Positions 6,639 to 15,584 of a stretch of 64,000 nt of DNA are shown piece by piece; positions within the stretch are counted from its first letter, which is position 1; each line of letters starts with the position of its first letter. The notes under the pieces were generated by a model. The model saw only the letters and a program-made list of their open reading frames with translations, had not been told where the DNA came from and did not search any database. Position numbers and translations under genes: made by a program. Origin of the DNA: Methanobacteriota archaeon (GTDB taxonomy: Archaea > Halobacteriota > Methanomicrobia > Methanomicrobiales > Methanomicrobiaceae); assembly GCA_016841665.1 (NCBI GenBank), contig JAENYT010000005.1, positions 1 to 64,000 on the forward strand, in the 5' to 3' direction.

Positions 6639-8219
6639 TTACGCCAATTCAACACTCACATCGTCCAGGAACATGCCAAACGAGTTGGCGGTCCCTGTCT
6701 CGACGAACGCCAGTTCAGTGATCAGGCCAGTCGCAGTGACGGTTTGTGTTGAATAGGTCCATTCTTGAGCTGAACCGAAATGGGTGTCAATTTTATAACC
6801 ATCCCACCACACCTCCATTTCGTCCGTTTCACCCTCATTACCGCGAGGACTCCATGCATAGGCAAGGGTATAGTCCTGGCCCGGGCAGGTGTTGAGATCC
6901 TGAGAGATCTTGACGGATGCCTCTTCACCACCACTACTACCAGGCCCGTCCCAATCGGTGTCGAGCTCGGCATACTGGTTGCCTCCATACGCGTCGACGA
7001 CAGTGCCAGATGTATGGATTTCGAGGTTTGCGATATCTGGCGCTCCGGAATAATCACCAGCCCACTCCACCGTCCAGCCAAGGCCATCAGTACCGCTCTG
7101 GAAGATATCCCAGCCCTCCTGAACCACCGGGGCTTCGAAGCCGCCGTTCACAAGGCCCGTATCACCGCAGCAACGCACCGTGTAGGTGAAGTACATGCCC
7201 CAGTTGCCCTTCTCAGCGAAGCGCTCACCATCGCCCCAGGCGGTCTCCTCCTGAACGCAGGGCTTCTCAAGGCGCAGCCAGTCCCAGAATGTGCCGTCGC
7301 CCTGCGTGTGCCTGATGTATATATCGTAATCGCCGCTTACAAGCGGTTGTACCGGGAGGGTGTTTTCGACCAGCGGATACGTGTCGAGGAACCAGCCATT
7401 ACCGGACTGCGCCTCGCCAAATGCCGAGAAGGATTGGAGTGAGATCCCATCGCCGGAGAATTGCTTTACTTCTGTTGCACTCTGTCCGGGCGACCAGCTG
7501 AAGATCAGCGTTCCACCGAAGGGAAGCTCCCCGTTCCACTGCACATTGATGTAAGTGGCGTATTCCTTGATTTTGTTGGCGTTGTAGGGGAATTCGTCGG
7601 TGGGCGTTGTTCCCACAATAAATGGATTGGTAAAAGCTGGTTGATCTATATTAAGATTAGGTCCGGCGGTAAACGGCCCCGCGGGGTAACCCCAGTTGAA
7701 CTCGTCGGCATAGTTGTTCAGCAATCCGGTGGTCGCGTTGACCTCTTCGACATCGCCGATCTGCCAGACGGTCTCGGTGCATCCCTCGACCAGCTTCACC
7801 ACCACCGCGTGGGCCGCAATCGCAAGCTCTTGGCCGCAGACATCGTCATTACATGCAGGAATCGGGATCGCCTGGCACCATGTGGTCCTCATCTCGGTCA
7901 TCGCAAAGGTGTCACCGAATTCATACTGCCCGGGGATCGGGTTTTCCTTACTCGTCTGCGGGATTAGACTTTCGTCGCACTTGGCATCGAGATGTGTCTC
8001 GGTCAGGTACCAGCCAGGTGCATCGATCATGTAATAGACATAGAGGTACTCCGCGTCATTCCAAACATAGATGTCACCGACATCCTCAGTCTGCCCCGCA
8101 AGGAGATCCGTGTAGGACTCCAGACCGGGAGGGAGCGTGCACTCCTCATTCGCCGCAGCAGTCCCGACCACGCCCGCAGCCACGAGCACGATCAGGATCG
8201 CAAATACGTGTTTTTTCAT
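6639..8219 (-). CDS. Secreted protein with C-terminal DUF642-like carbohydrate-binding domain
   Basis: The 526-residue product starts with a clear Sec signal peptide (MKKHVFAILIVLVAAGVVGTAAA, cleavage near AAA-NEE). A middle part of about 350 residues has an aromatic-rich beta-strand character (YVWNDAEYLYVYYMIDAPGW) and several cysteines that may form disulphides. The last 170 residues, beginning LVNGGFEAPVV and ending MFLDDVSVEL, follow the jelly-roll pattern of DUF642-like galactose-binding domains. No C-terminal membrane anchor or archaeosortase signal is visible, so it is probably released or held by binding surface glycans. ATG 8219 is preceded by GGAGGAGGATGAATT, a very strong binding site. 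Confidence 0.75.
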   Translation of the reverse strand: MKKHVFAILIVLVAAGVVGTAAANEECTLPPGLESYTDLLAGQTEDVGDIYVWNDAEYLYVYYMIDAPGWYLTETHLDAKCDESLIPQTSKENPIPGQYEFGDTFAMTEMRTTWCQAIPIPACNDDVCGQELAIAAHAVVVKLVEGCTETVWQIGDVEEVNATTGLLNNYADEFNWGYPAGPFTAGPNLNIDQPAFTNPFIVGTTPTDEFPYNANKIKEYATYINVQWNGELPFGGTLIFSWSPGQSATEVKQFSGDGISLQSFSAFGEAQSGNGWFLDTYPLVENTLPVQPLVSGDYDIYIRHTQGDGTFWDWLRLEKPCVQEETAWGDGERFAEKGNWGMYFTYTVRCCGDTGLVNGGFEAPVVQEGWDIFQSGTDGLGWTVEWAGDYSGAPDIANLEIHTSGTVVDAYGGNQYAELDTDWDGPGSSGGEEASVKISQDLNTCPGQDYTLAYAWSPRGNEGETDEMEVWWDGYKIDTHFGSAQEWTYSTQTVTATGLITELAFVETGTANSFGMFLDDVSVELA

Positions 8220-8842
8220 AATTCATCCTCCTCCAATTTTTCAAAGGTGCAGCCTGTCAGGGATACAAAAGGAACGGCATGCTGGATGGCGCTGACTGCG
8301 GGATACACTCCCATATACCCTCGCTGACAAACACTGTACGGTATGTGCCTTCGATCCTGACTGCTGATATAGCAGCATAGTTGCCCGAATAAATAAAATG
8401 ATCCATGATAATATTAAAAGCATAAAATGGATTTATTTCCCCCTAAAAATTACCTGAAAAAATACGGATCGCGGCGGGGTATACCGCCTTACCCTCCACC
8501 ATCCCATCCTAGCCCCAAATATCTGGACAATTATTGTTTGATGACAATATATCTTCAGGAAATAAGCAGTTGAGAGATCCGGATCCATATCAGGTCCAGA
8601 ATACCGTACCCTGGGTAATAATTGATGCAGTGAAAACCACACCGAAGGTGGCCACGTGATGCACCCGGTGCGGGTTCTGCGGCTGCAATCCGGAGAGGCG
8701 GGACGGTGAGAGAAGAAAATTGGGCCCCGTGATAACCGACATATCCACTTCCCCCAGCAGGTACACAAAGTGGGTGATGACCGCGGCAGGGCCCGCGGAA
8801 GAGATCAGAGCAGCTGCTCCTGTGGCCACCATCCACGGGGGT
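8220..8842. other. Intergenic stretch with the promoter of the DUF642-like gene
   Basis: About 620 bases without a convincing gene. AT-rich TATA-like sequence (ATTTTATTTATT on the minus strand, about 8390-8402) lies about 170 bases before the DUF642-like start, implying a long leader. A frame at 8590-8832 (minus, 80 codons) has a hydrophobic, protein-like N-terminus (AAALISSAGPAAVITHFVYLL) but no binding site; it could be a decayed membrane gene. Confidence 0.5.
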
Positions 8843-8865
8843 GGGGAGGATCCCTTCTCCTCCCC
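8843..8865 (-). terminator. Hairpin after the UPF0182 gene
   Basis: GGGGAGGA and TCCTCCCC form a perfect 8-bp stem with a 7-base loop, 11 bases beyond the stop codon of the UPF0182 gene. It probably terminates or stabilises that transcript. Confidence 0.5.
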
Positions 8866-8876
8866 GGAAGCGTCTT

Positions 8877-11573
8877 TCAGCTCCTCGCGATATCCCCGAT
8901 CTCGTCGATCAGCTCCTGGTAGCGCCCGAGGTCACCCTCGGCCAGCGCCTGCTGCGCTTGGTCGTAGAGGTCAGCGATCCGGGCGAGTTTCTGCGCGTCC
9001 TCCGCACTGATGGGCGGGGGTGCCTCCTCACCGGGGGGCACCGGGGCCGCTCCCTCGCCAAAGATGACCGCAAGAGCCTCCCCGAGGGTCGGCTGCATGG
9101 TCAGGCGGTCGTGGTAGGCGACGATCACCCGCTGCAACTGGGGAAGTGTCCCCCGCTCGGTGGCCTCCAGGTAGAGGGGCTCAACGTAGATGATCGAGTC
9201 TTCGATGGGGATGACCAGTGTGTTGCCCCGCAGCACCGCCGATCCTGACTGCGACCAGAGGGTGATGCGCTGGGAGATCTCCGTGTCTTGGTCGATGCGG
9301 GCCTCGATCTGCATGGGCCCGTAGGTGAGCTCCTGCTTGGAGAACTGGTAGACGAGGACCTTGCCGTAGTCGGGCATATCGCAGCGGGCCGCCATCCAGC
9401 CAATCATGTTCTCCTTGTCGCGGGGGGTGAAGGGGAGCATGAGGATGAACTCCTCGGTCTCTTCCCCGGGCAGGCTCATGATGATGTAGTAGGGCTCCAT
9501 CATCTGCCGGGACCCCCGGTAGATCTCGTCAGGGATCACCCACGCGTCCTCCTTGTTGTAGAAGACACGGGGGTCCTTCATGTGGTAGGTGGCATACACG
9601 TTCGCCTGTACCACAAAGAGTCCCTGCGGATAGCGGATGTGGGGCTGCAGCTCGGCAGGCATTGCCGAGAAGTCCTCGAATACGTCCGGAAACATCTTGC
9701 GGTAGGTCGCAATCAACGGATCCTCGGGCTCCACCACGTAGTAATGCACGTCGCCATCGTAGGCGTCCACCACCACTTTGACGCTGTTCCTGAGGTAATT
9801 GAACGCCCGGCCCTGCAGGTACTCGTACCGGAACGGCTCTGAGTAGGGGTAGAGGTCGGAGGTGGTATAGGCATCGATGATCCAGTAGGTCCTGCCCCCG
9901 GCGATCACCACGTACGGGTCGGGGTCGTAGAGCAGGAAGGGGGCGATGGTGGCCACCCGGTCTCCGATGTTGCGGTGGAAGAGCAGGCGGCTCTCCGGGG
10001 TGAGAGCGCCGGAGATGAGCAGCTCGACCGACCGGAACCGCATGGCGTACACCAGGCGGCGGAGCGTGTCGGAGAGGGGCACGCCCCCGGCCCCGTCATA
10101 GCTGCGGTAGATGTTCTGCTCGCCAGCCGGGTAGTCGAACTCCTCGGTGGTGGTGTGGGTCACCACGTAGTTGCCGGTAGCCTCGCCGTAGTAGATCCGC
10201 GGCTGGTCGATGGTGAGGTAGTCGGAGGTGGGCGGGATGTCCTTGAGGTAGAAGACGGGGAGTCCCTCTGCGGTGGCCTGGTCGACAGGGTTCATCACCG
10301 CCCCGTAGCCGTGGGTGTAGACCAGGTGGGTGTTGACCCAGGTCTGCGCCTGGGCAGGCAGGTTGTCGATATTCATCTCCCGGGCCGAGACGAGCACCTC
10401 CTTGTAGCGGCCGTCGAACTGGTAGCGGTCTACGTCAACGTCGTTGAAAAGGTAGTAGGTCCGGAAGAGCTGCAGCTGCTCGTAGGTGGTCTTCAACGGC
10501 CGCCAGTCCCAGACGCGGATGTTTTCCACCGTGGCGTTATTCTCCCGGATGTCTTCGGCCGTGAGGGTGTAGTTAACCAGAAAGCCCTGTTCGGAGACAT
10601 CGCCCAGCCCGTAGGCGGCAAGAGTGTAGCGGATGTTTCTGTCCAGGTACTCCTCTTCGAGCGTGAGCTCGTCCGGCTGGACGATCAATGCCTGCACCAC
10701 CCCGGCGGCGATGATGCCGAGGAGGGCGATGACCGCGAACGCGGCGATCCCGTAGGTGATAACCTCCATACGCTTGAACTTCTCGTTGACCAGAAAACCG
10801 ATCCCGATGGTGAAGGTGACGACCGTAAGAATGGTCAGCACAGGAAGGGTGACATGCACGTCGGTGTACCCGGCGCCGTAGACCACGCCTGTCGTGGAGA
10901 AGAGCAGGTTGAAGCGGGCGAGCCACAGCCGCACGCTGAGCACGGCGAAGACCAGGAAGAGCAGGAAACTGAGCTGGGGGAGAAACTGACGCAGGTAGAA
11001 GCGCCAGTCGATCCGCTCCTCGTAGCCCTCGATGATCACCTGAGGGGTGCCCTCCCCCCGGACGGCGATGCCCAGGATCTGGGAGAAGTAGGCAAATGCG
11101 GAGAGGATAACGGTGAAAATGGCCAGGGCCAGCAGGTAATTGACAATGAGCGAGTAGAAGGGAAGGTCGAAGATGTAGAAGCCTGCATCGAGGTCGAAGA
11201 GGGGGTCGGTGATGGCGAACGGGGTTTGGTTGAGGTACCGCAGCACGGTCTCCCACGAAGCCGAGAGTGCGAGTGCCGCGAACAGGCTCCCGATCCCGGC
11301 GAAGATGGCGGTCAGCTCGAGACGGGGACTGCCCTCTTCCTTTCTGATGCCGGCGGCCTTCCGTGCGGCGATGAGGGCGTTGCCGAAGCTGAATCCAAGA
11401 AAGATGACGAACGCGGCGATGAAGAGGACAATCCGTGTCAGCAGGATGGTCAGATAGACCGACTCATAGCCCACCGCAGTGAACCAGTAGAGGTCGGCAA
11501 GAATACTCGTGAGGGAGAGAAAGCCGACCACCGCCACGGCGATGATCACCGCCAGGATGCTTGAGCGCTGCAT
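8877..11573 (-). CDS. UPF0182 family membrane protein
   Basis: The 898-residue protein has seven predicted membrane segments in its first 330 residues (for example ILAVIIAVAVVGFLSLTSIL, LFLVFAVLSVRLWLARF, AFAVIALLGIIAAGVVQALI). A large extracytoplasmic domain follows with typical UPF0182 motifs (NVRVWDWRPL-like, TYGYGAVMNPVDQ-like, YNKEDAWVIPDEIY). It ends in a Pro/Glu linker and a helical tail (ADLYDQAQQALAEGDLG). The family is widespread in actinobacteria, cyanobacteria and archaea; its function is not established. Start ATG 11573 gives MQRSSILAVII, which begins directly with the first membrane segment. An upstream start at 11660 adds 29 residues of low plausibility. Confidence 0.88.
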   Translation of the reverse strand: MQRSSILAVIIAVAVVGFLSLTSILADLYWFTAVGYESVYLTILLTRIVLFIAAFVIFLGFSFGNALIAARKAAGIRKEEGSPRLELTAIFAGIGSLFAALALSASWETVLRYLNQTPFAITDPLFDLDAGFYIFDLPFYSLIVNYLLALAIFTVILSAFAYFSQILGIAVRGEGTPQVIIEGYEERIDWRFYLRQFLPQLSFLLFLVFAVLSVRLWLARFNLLFSTTGVVYGAGYTDVHVTLPVLTILTVVTFTIGIGFLVNEKFKRMEVITYGIAAFAVIALLGIIAAGVVQALIVQPDELTLEEEYLDRNIRYTLAAYGLGDVSEQGFLVNYTLTAEDIRENNATVENIRVWDWRPLKTTYEQLQLFRTYYLFNDVDVDRYQFDGRYKEVLVSAREMNIDNLPAQAQTWVNTHLVYTHGYGAVMNPVDQATAEGLPVFYLKDIPPTSDYLTIDQPRIYYGEATGNYVVTHTTTEEFDYPAGEQNIYRSYDGAGGVPLSDTLRRLVYAMRFRSVELLISGALTPESRLLFHRNIGDRVATIAPFLLYDPDPYVVIAGGRTYWIIDAYTTSDLYPYSEPFRYEYLQGRAFNYLRNSVKVVVDAYDGDVHYYVVEPEDPLIATYRKMFPDVFEDFSAMPAELQPHIRYPQGLFVVQANVYATYHMKDPRVFYNKEDAWVIPDEIYRGSRQMMEPYYIIMSLPGEETEEFILMLPFTPRDKENMIGWMAARCDMPDYGKVLVYQFSKQELTYGPMQIEARIDQDTEISQRITLWSQSGSAVLRGNTLVIPIEDSIIYVEPLYLEATERGTLPQLQRVIVAYHDRLTMQPTLGEALAVIFGEGAAPVPPGEEAPPPISAEDAQKLARIADLYDQAQQALAEGDLGRYQELIDEIGDIARS

Positions 11574-11767
11574 GGGATACACCAGTATATAGACTAATGA
11601 GAACCATGGGGTAAAAAGGCATTGCCGCCTCCGCCTCCCCGGAGAAGCGAAGAGGAGCAAAGAAGACGGGCAGAGAAACAGCTCCAGATGGGGGTGACAC
11701 CGCCGAATTGGAGAATCTGGTCCGGAATACTGCAGATAGAGCAGCAGGAGTTTTTATAGTCAAAAAG

Positions 11768-11776
11768 ATATTTATT
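11768..11776 (+). promoter_or_regulatory. TATA box for the first beta-helix gene
   Basis: ATATTTATT is centred about 35 bases before ATG 11807, and no ribosome binding site is present, so the mRNA probably has a very short leader. Confidence 0.45.
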
Positions 11777-11806
11777 CCTGCATTACTCTTGGTGTACTGA
11801 TCCCTG

Positions 11807-13474
11807 ATGAACATCTATCAACTGCCATGCTGGGTAGTGGTTTTCATACTATCGCTCATTTTCGCCACACACGTATTCCCGGCTTCAGCAGCGACCTACT
11901 ATGTTGATGCAACCGGCGGCAACGATGCCAATTCGGGACTCAATGAACACGAAGCCTGGGCGACGCTGGAGAGAGTAAATTCATTTCAGTATAAACCCGG
12001 CGATTCTGTGGTATTCAAGTGCGGAGAGATGTGGAATGGCACACTCATCCCGCCGGACTCCGGGACTGAGACCGCGTACATCACCTTCGAATCATATGGG
12101 AAAGGGCCACTCCCGGTGATCGGGAAGAAAATCGATGTTCCACACGGAAACCGGCCGTCTTCCTGGACTGAAGGAGCACAAGACATCTGGTACGCACCAA
12201 TTACGAAAAATCCCTATCGCGTGTGGCTCGGGAATACTGAGTATGAATATGCTAAGGACGCAACAGCAGTCAATACCTCATTGCGGTGGTACTGTGATCT
12301 GCAAGAAAACCGCCTCTATGTGTATTCTCAGGGAAACCCCGCAGACTATTATTCGACAATCAAATGTCTGGACAATGAATTTGCATTGAATGTCGTGCGA
12401 AAGAGCCACCTGGAATTTCAAAATCTCAATTTTTCATTCAGCAGAATGAGCGTTCGAATACTGGGATCGCAGAATATTCGGATGCATGATTGCGAACTGG
12501 GCTATGGCTCACTCGTCGGCCTGTATGTATCCGGGGATGCGGCGAGTGGCGAGGAGAGCGTGGATAATGAGTTTTCCGATCTCTCCATCGACAGCGGCTA
12601 TCGGCTGCCGAACACCTACTACGAGTATCTCTCGGACGGCGTACACTTCGACGCCGGGGTCTATCGCAATTCCATACACGATTTCACCCTGGTGAACTGG
12701 GGGCATTCCGCCCTATACTTCCTCTGCACCACACAGACATTCCCTCACGGGTGCAGTTACAACAGGGCCTGGAACTTTGCCATCTCCGCCCCCGATCTCG
12801 TATACGGGAGGGGATTGAACACTGATGGTCTGGAAGGGATGACGCAGTACAATGAGATCTTCGACGGAACAGTCACAGATACATGGACCAGAAACCAGCT
12901 CAACGGGAATCACAACATCTTCCGCAACATCACCATCGATACGGTGCACAATAGCATACGCCCCTCAAAACCATGGGGCGTCGGAGAGGGGATCGGTTTT
13001 GAATGCTACTCTGGTCTGGTATCGCATGGCAACACCATCGAGCAGTGCACCATTATGAACACCGATGAAGCCGGCATCTACGTACAGGGACCAGATACGC
13101 ACAGCCATGTCATAAAAAATACCATCCTCTACAACTGCGGGCTGGATTCCTGGCACGGTAAAGAGGGTATCGCCTTAAACGTCCTTGACGAGGACGGGAT
13201 AGGCAACAATACCTTTGTCGACAACGCATTCTACCAGGATACCGGAGAAACACGCGTGATTACCATGTATAACCGTGCCATGAATGTTTCGGAGTTCAAC
13301 AATGCCAGTGGCATGGACGGCCGTAATGATCGCATTGAGCGCAATTCGTACAGCGTTCCCTTTTCAGGAGAATTACCCGCCGCAATCGAAGGTACCGAAC
13401 ATGGGTGGGTGGGCGCAGTCGACATCCTGCGTGCGATAGGCATGGTGTGTTCCCGCACCAACGGCAAATGGTGA
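11807..13474 (+). CDS. Secreted right-handed parallel beta-helix protein
   Basis: The 555-residue product has a signal peptide (hydrophobic CWVVVFILSLIFATHVFPASA, then ATYYVDATGGNDANSG). The motif TYYVDAxxGNDxNSG plus W-A-T-L-x-x-V-N opens many pectate-lyase-like beta-helix proteins. Many short Asn/Ile-rich rungs follow (LNFSFSRMSVRI, SQNIRMHDCELGYG, HNIFRNITIDTVHNS). It closely resembles the N-terminal 500 residues of the large protein at 15585-19844. It lacks PKD, CBM or dockerin domains and any anchor. By family it could bind or cleave acidic polysaccharide; catalytic residues cannot be assigned. The neighbouring flippase suggests a role at the cell-surface glycan. Confidence 0.8.
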   Translation: MNIYQLPCWVVVFILSLIFATHVFPASAATYYVDATGGNDANSGLNEHEAWATLERVNSFQYKPGDSVVFKCGEMWNGTLIPPDSGTETAYITFESYGKGPLPVIGKKIDVPHGNRPSSWTEGAQDIWYAPITKNPYRVWLGNTEYEYAKDATAVNTSLRWYCDLQENRLYVYSQGNPADYYSTIKCLDNEFALNVVRKSHLEFQNLNFSFSRMSVRILGSQNIRMHDCELGYGSLVGLYVSGDAASGEESVDNEFSDLSIDSGYRLPNTYYEYLSDGVHFDAGVYRNSIHDFTLVNWGHSALYFLCTTQTFPHGCSYNRAWNFAISAPDLVYGRGLNTDGLEGMTQYNEIFDGTVTDTWTRNQLNGNHNIFRNITIDTVHNSIRPSKPWGVGEGIGFECYSGLVSHGNTIEQCTIMNTDEAGIYVQGPDTHSHVIKNTILYNCGLDSWHGKEGIALNVLDEDGIGNNTFVDNAFYQDTGETRVITMYNRAMNVSEFNNASGMDGRNDRIERNSYSVPFSGELPAAIEGTEHGWVGAVDILRAIGMVCSRTNGKW

Positions 13475-13792
13475 GCGGAGATGGGGGAGGCCTTGAGAAC
13501 GCCGGGCCACATGCCCCGTGATCGTGCATCCACAATTGGTGCCCGGGGGTGGATCCTTGAGCGCATGTAACGTTCCTCGCCAACATCTGTCAATTCGAGC
13601 GTGCAGGATGGTGGAGCGAAGCACCCACCAGACCGATCTCCCGGGTATCGTGCGCCAAAGCCGATTCTGGATATCCAGGCCTGCACAGCCACGGCCGCAC
13701 ACAGGGCAAACGGAGGCATCGTCCCTGCCGGAGAATATACATGGATTTATATAATAATAGATAATATGTGCCAGCAAAGAGGAGAACACACT
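13475..13792. other. Intergenic region with flippase promoter
   Basis: About 318 bases without a gene of normal length. A TATA box, TTTATATAAT at 13746-13755, points to transcription starting near 13780, just ahead of the small leader frame at 13793. Nothing else is recognised in the GC-richer part at 13475-13730. Confidence 0.5.
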
Positions 13793-13870
13793 ATGTCTGT
13801 TGCGTCCGTTTTTATTGAAATGCAGAGCAGCATTCTCGACGATCCATGCTCCCCGAATGTCCTCTCATGA
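13793..13870 (+). CDS. Short leader peptide overlapping the flippase start, 25 aa
   Basis: ATG 13793 has GAGGAG seven bases upstream, the only good binding site before the flippase. The frame encodes 25 residues (MSVASVFIEMQSSILDDPCS...) and ends in TGA, which overlaps ATG 13867 of the flippase as ATGA. The arrangement implies translational coupling: ribosomes terminating here can restart on the flippase. The peptide has no recognisable domain. It may be a regulatory upstream frame rather than a functional protein. Confidence 0.45.
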   Translation: MSVASVFIEMQSSILDDPCSPNVLS

Positions 13871-15357
13871 CATCAAGCAAAAGAATCGCAAAAAACACTT
13901 TCGTCATATTGGTATCAGAAGCGATAAGCCTACTTTTAAGTTTTATTTTTATTGCTGTTCTCGCCCAATATCTCGGCGTAAAACATTATGGAATTTACAC
14001 ATTTGCGTTTGCATTTGTCGCACTTTTCAAGACATTTTTTGATTTCGGCCTGAATACACTCATCGTTCGTGAAACGGCAAGAAATCAGATCAATACCCAG
14101 TATTATCTGGCAAATGCATTCGCGATTGAAGTGCTGTTCAGCGTATTTTTCGTCGTAGCCATCCCGCTGATCGCATATCTCATCGGGTACCCCCTGGAGA
14201 CGGTTTTTATCGTGTGTATTGCTGCGGCGATCGCGGCCATCGATACCTTCAGCGGACTGAATTATGCCTTTTTCAAAGCCTATGAAATCAGAGAATATGA
14301 GGCGTATACTAAAATTGCCGGTAAATTAGTATTTATAACGCTTGGATTTGTCAGTATATATCTTGGTTTTGATCTGCCGCAGATTGTCACCCTGTTCATC
14401 ATTTCTTCAGTCATATCATTTCTGTTAAGCTATGGATTTATTCATGCACATATTTGCCCGTTAACATTGAACGTGAGGCCGAGACACTGGATAAGCCTCA
14501 TGAAATTGGCCTTTCCTTTTGCCCTCAGCATTCTCCTCATTGAGATCTACTTCAACATCGACATGACCATGCTTTCCTACCTGCAGGGCGATGAACCGGT
14601 GGGACTGTATTCTGTTGCGTATCGGTTTATTACCATTTTTCTCATAATACCCGCAGCATTTACCCTTTCGATATTTCCCGTCTATTCGCGATTGTTTGAA
14701 CATGCGGGTGACGGACTTCATATCGCGTTTCACAAATCTGTCGAGTATTTACTCGTCCTCAGCATTCCGATATCGATCGGCATCACGATCATCGCGGACA
14801 ACATCATTCTCGCATTTTTTGGAGAGATGTATTCTGATTCGATCATCGCCCTTCAAATCCTCATCTGGGTGATAGCGTTTCTTTTTGTAAACTACACCTG
14901 CAATAGCATACTGCAGTCGATACTCAAACCAAATCTCTGCATATCAAGCTTAATAATCAGTGCAATCTTCAATATAGCGTTAAATGCGTTGCTGATACCG
15001 GTGTACAGCTACAAAGGTGCCGCATTTGCCACGGTGGCCACCGAAATACTGCTGCTCTCACTGTACACCTACCACCTGAAGAATAACGGAATACGGTTTA
15101 ATTTCTTCAAATTCATATCAACGCCAGTTATTGCGGGATTATTCATGGCGCTGAGCATCTATGTTGTGAAATCGCTGATGGCGGCATACCCCGATATCCT
15201 TCAGATGCTCATCGTTATCCCGCTGGGCATGCTAGTGTATGTGCTCTCGCTGATAAAAATCCGAAAATTTGACAGGGATGACCTTGCCATTTTCAGGGGA
15301 ATTCTTGGAGACGAAACATACAATAAAATCTCTTTTCTCTTTAAACGCCAGGAATAA
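13867..15357 (+). CDS. Wzx-type polysaccharide flippase (MATE/MOP superfamily)
   Basis: This 496-residue hydrophobic protein has about 14 membrane segments. It opens with SSKRIAKNTFVILVSEAISL and contains LAQYLGVKHYGIYTFAFAFV, the GxxxYGxYxxAxA pattern typical of O-antigen and polysaccharide flippases. Such proteins move lipid-linked oligosaccharides across the cytoplasmic membrane. Here the cargo is probably the glycan made by the minus-strand cluster at 20-39 kb. ATG 13867 was chosen over 13846 because it overlaps the stop of the leader frame and fits homologue N-termini. TTTTTTAA directly after the stop is a likely terminator. Confidence 0.9.
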   Translation: MTSSKRIAKNTFVILVSEAISLLLSFIFIAVLAQYLGVKHYGIYTFAFAFVALFKTFFDFGLNTLIVRETARNQINTQYYLANAFAIEVLFSVFFVVAIPLIAYLIGYPLETVFIVCIAAAIAAIDTFSGLNYAFFKAYEIREYEAYTKIAGKLVFITLGFVSIYLGFDLPQIVTLFIISSVISFLLSYGFIHAHICPLTLNVRPRHWISLMKLAFPFALSILLIEIYFNIDMTMLSYLQGDEPVGLYSVAYRFITIFLIIPAAFTLSIFPVYSRLFEHAGDGLHIAFHKSVEYLLVLSIPISIGITIIADNIILAFFGEMYSDSIIALQILIWVIAFLFVNYTCNSILQSILKPNLCISSLIISAIFNIALNALLIPVYSYKGAAFATVATEILLLSLYTYHLKNNGIRFNFFKFISTPVIAGLFMALSIYVVKSLMAAYPDILQMLIVIPLGMLVYVLSLIKIRKFDRDDLAIFRGILGDETYNKISFLFKRQE

Positions 15358-15362
15358 TCAGC

Positions 15363-15370
15363 TTTTTTAA
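15363..15370 (+). terminator. T-run after the flippase gene
   Basis: TTTTTTAA lies five bases after the flippase stop codon, in keeping with archaeal U-tract termination. Confidence 0.45.
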
Positions 15371-15440
15371 TAGGAATTTATGTACATTGTATCAGGCAGG
15401 GAGGCCAACCATGGCGTGGTTTTGAATAATTATATTATAA

Positions 15441-15448
15441 TATATAAA
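15441..15448 (+). promoter_or_regulatory. TATA box for the dockerin/PKD surface protein gene
   Basis: TATATAAA sits in a strongly AT-rich tract (15425-15448), about 140 bases before the proposed TTG start, so the mRNA would have a leader of roughly 110 bases. Confidence 0.45.
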
Positions 15449-15584
15449 CCATGGACATCGCAGATTATCAATAGTGATAATCTCAATTAATAAAGTATTA
15501 ATACCATTTTCTCCAATTTTGATCTGTCTTTTATGGACACGAAATAAGAAAGGTCTAATTTTAAAAGATTTGGAGGAAACGATC

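Noticed and set aside
8590-8832. Hydrophobic 80-codon minus frame
   Set aside because: It starts just after the hairpin terminator of UPF0182, has no binding site and no known family; kept only as a remark in the gap entry.
9975-11564. Long plus-strand frame (529 codons) opposite UPF0182
   Set aside because: Its sequence is the antisense shadow of a GC-rich membrane gene, with Gly/Val/Glu-biased composition and no domain; the minus-strand frame has seven membrane segments and family motifs.
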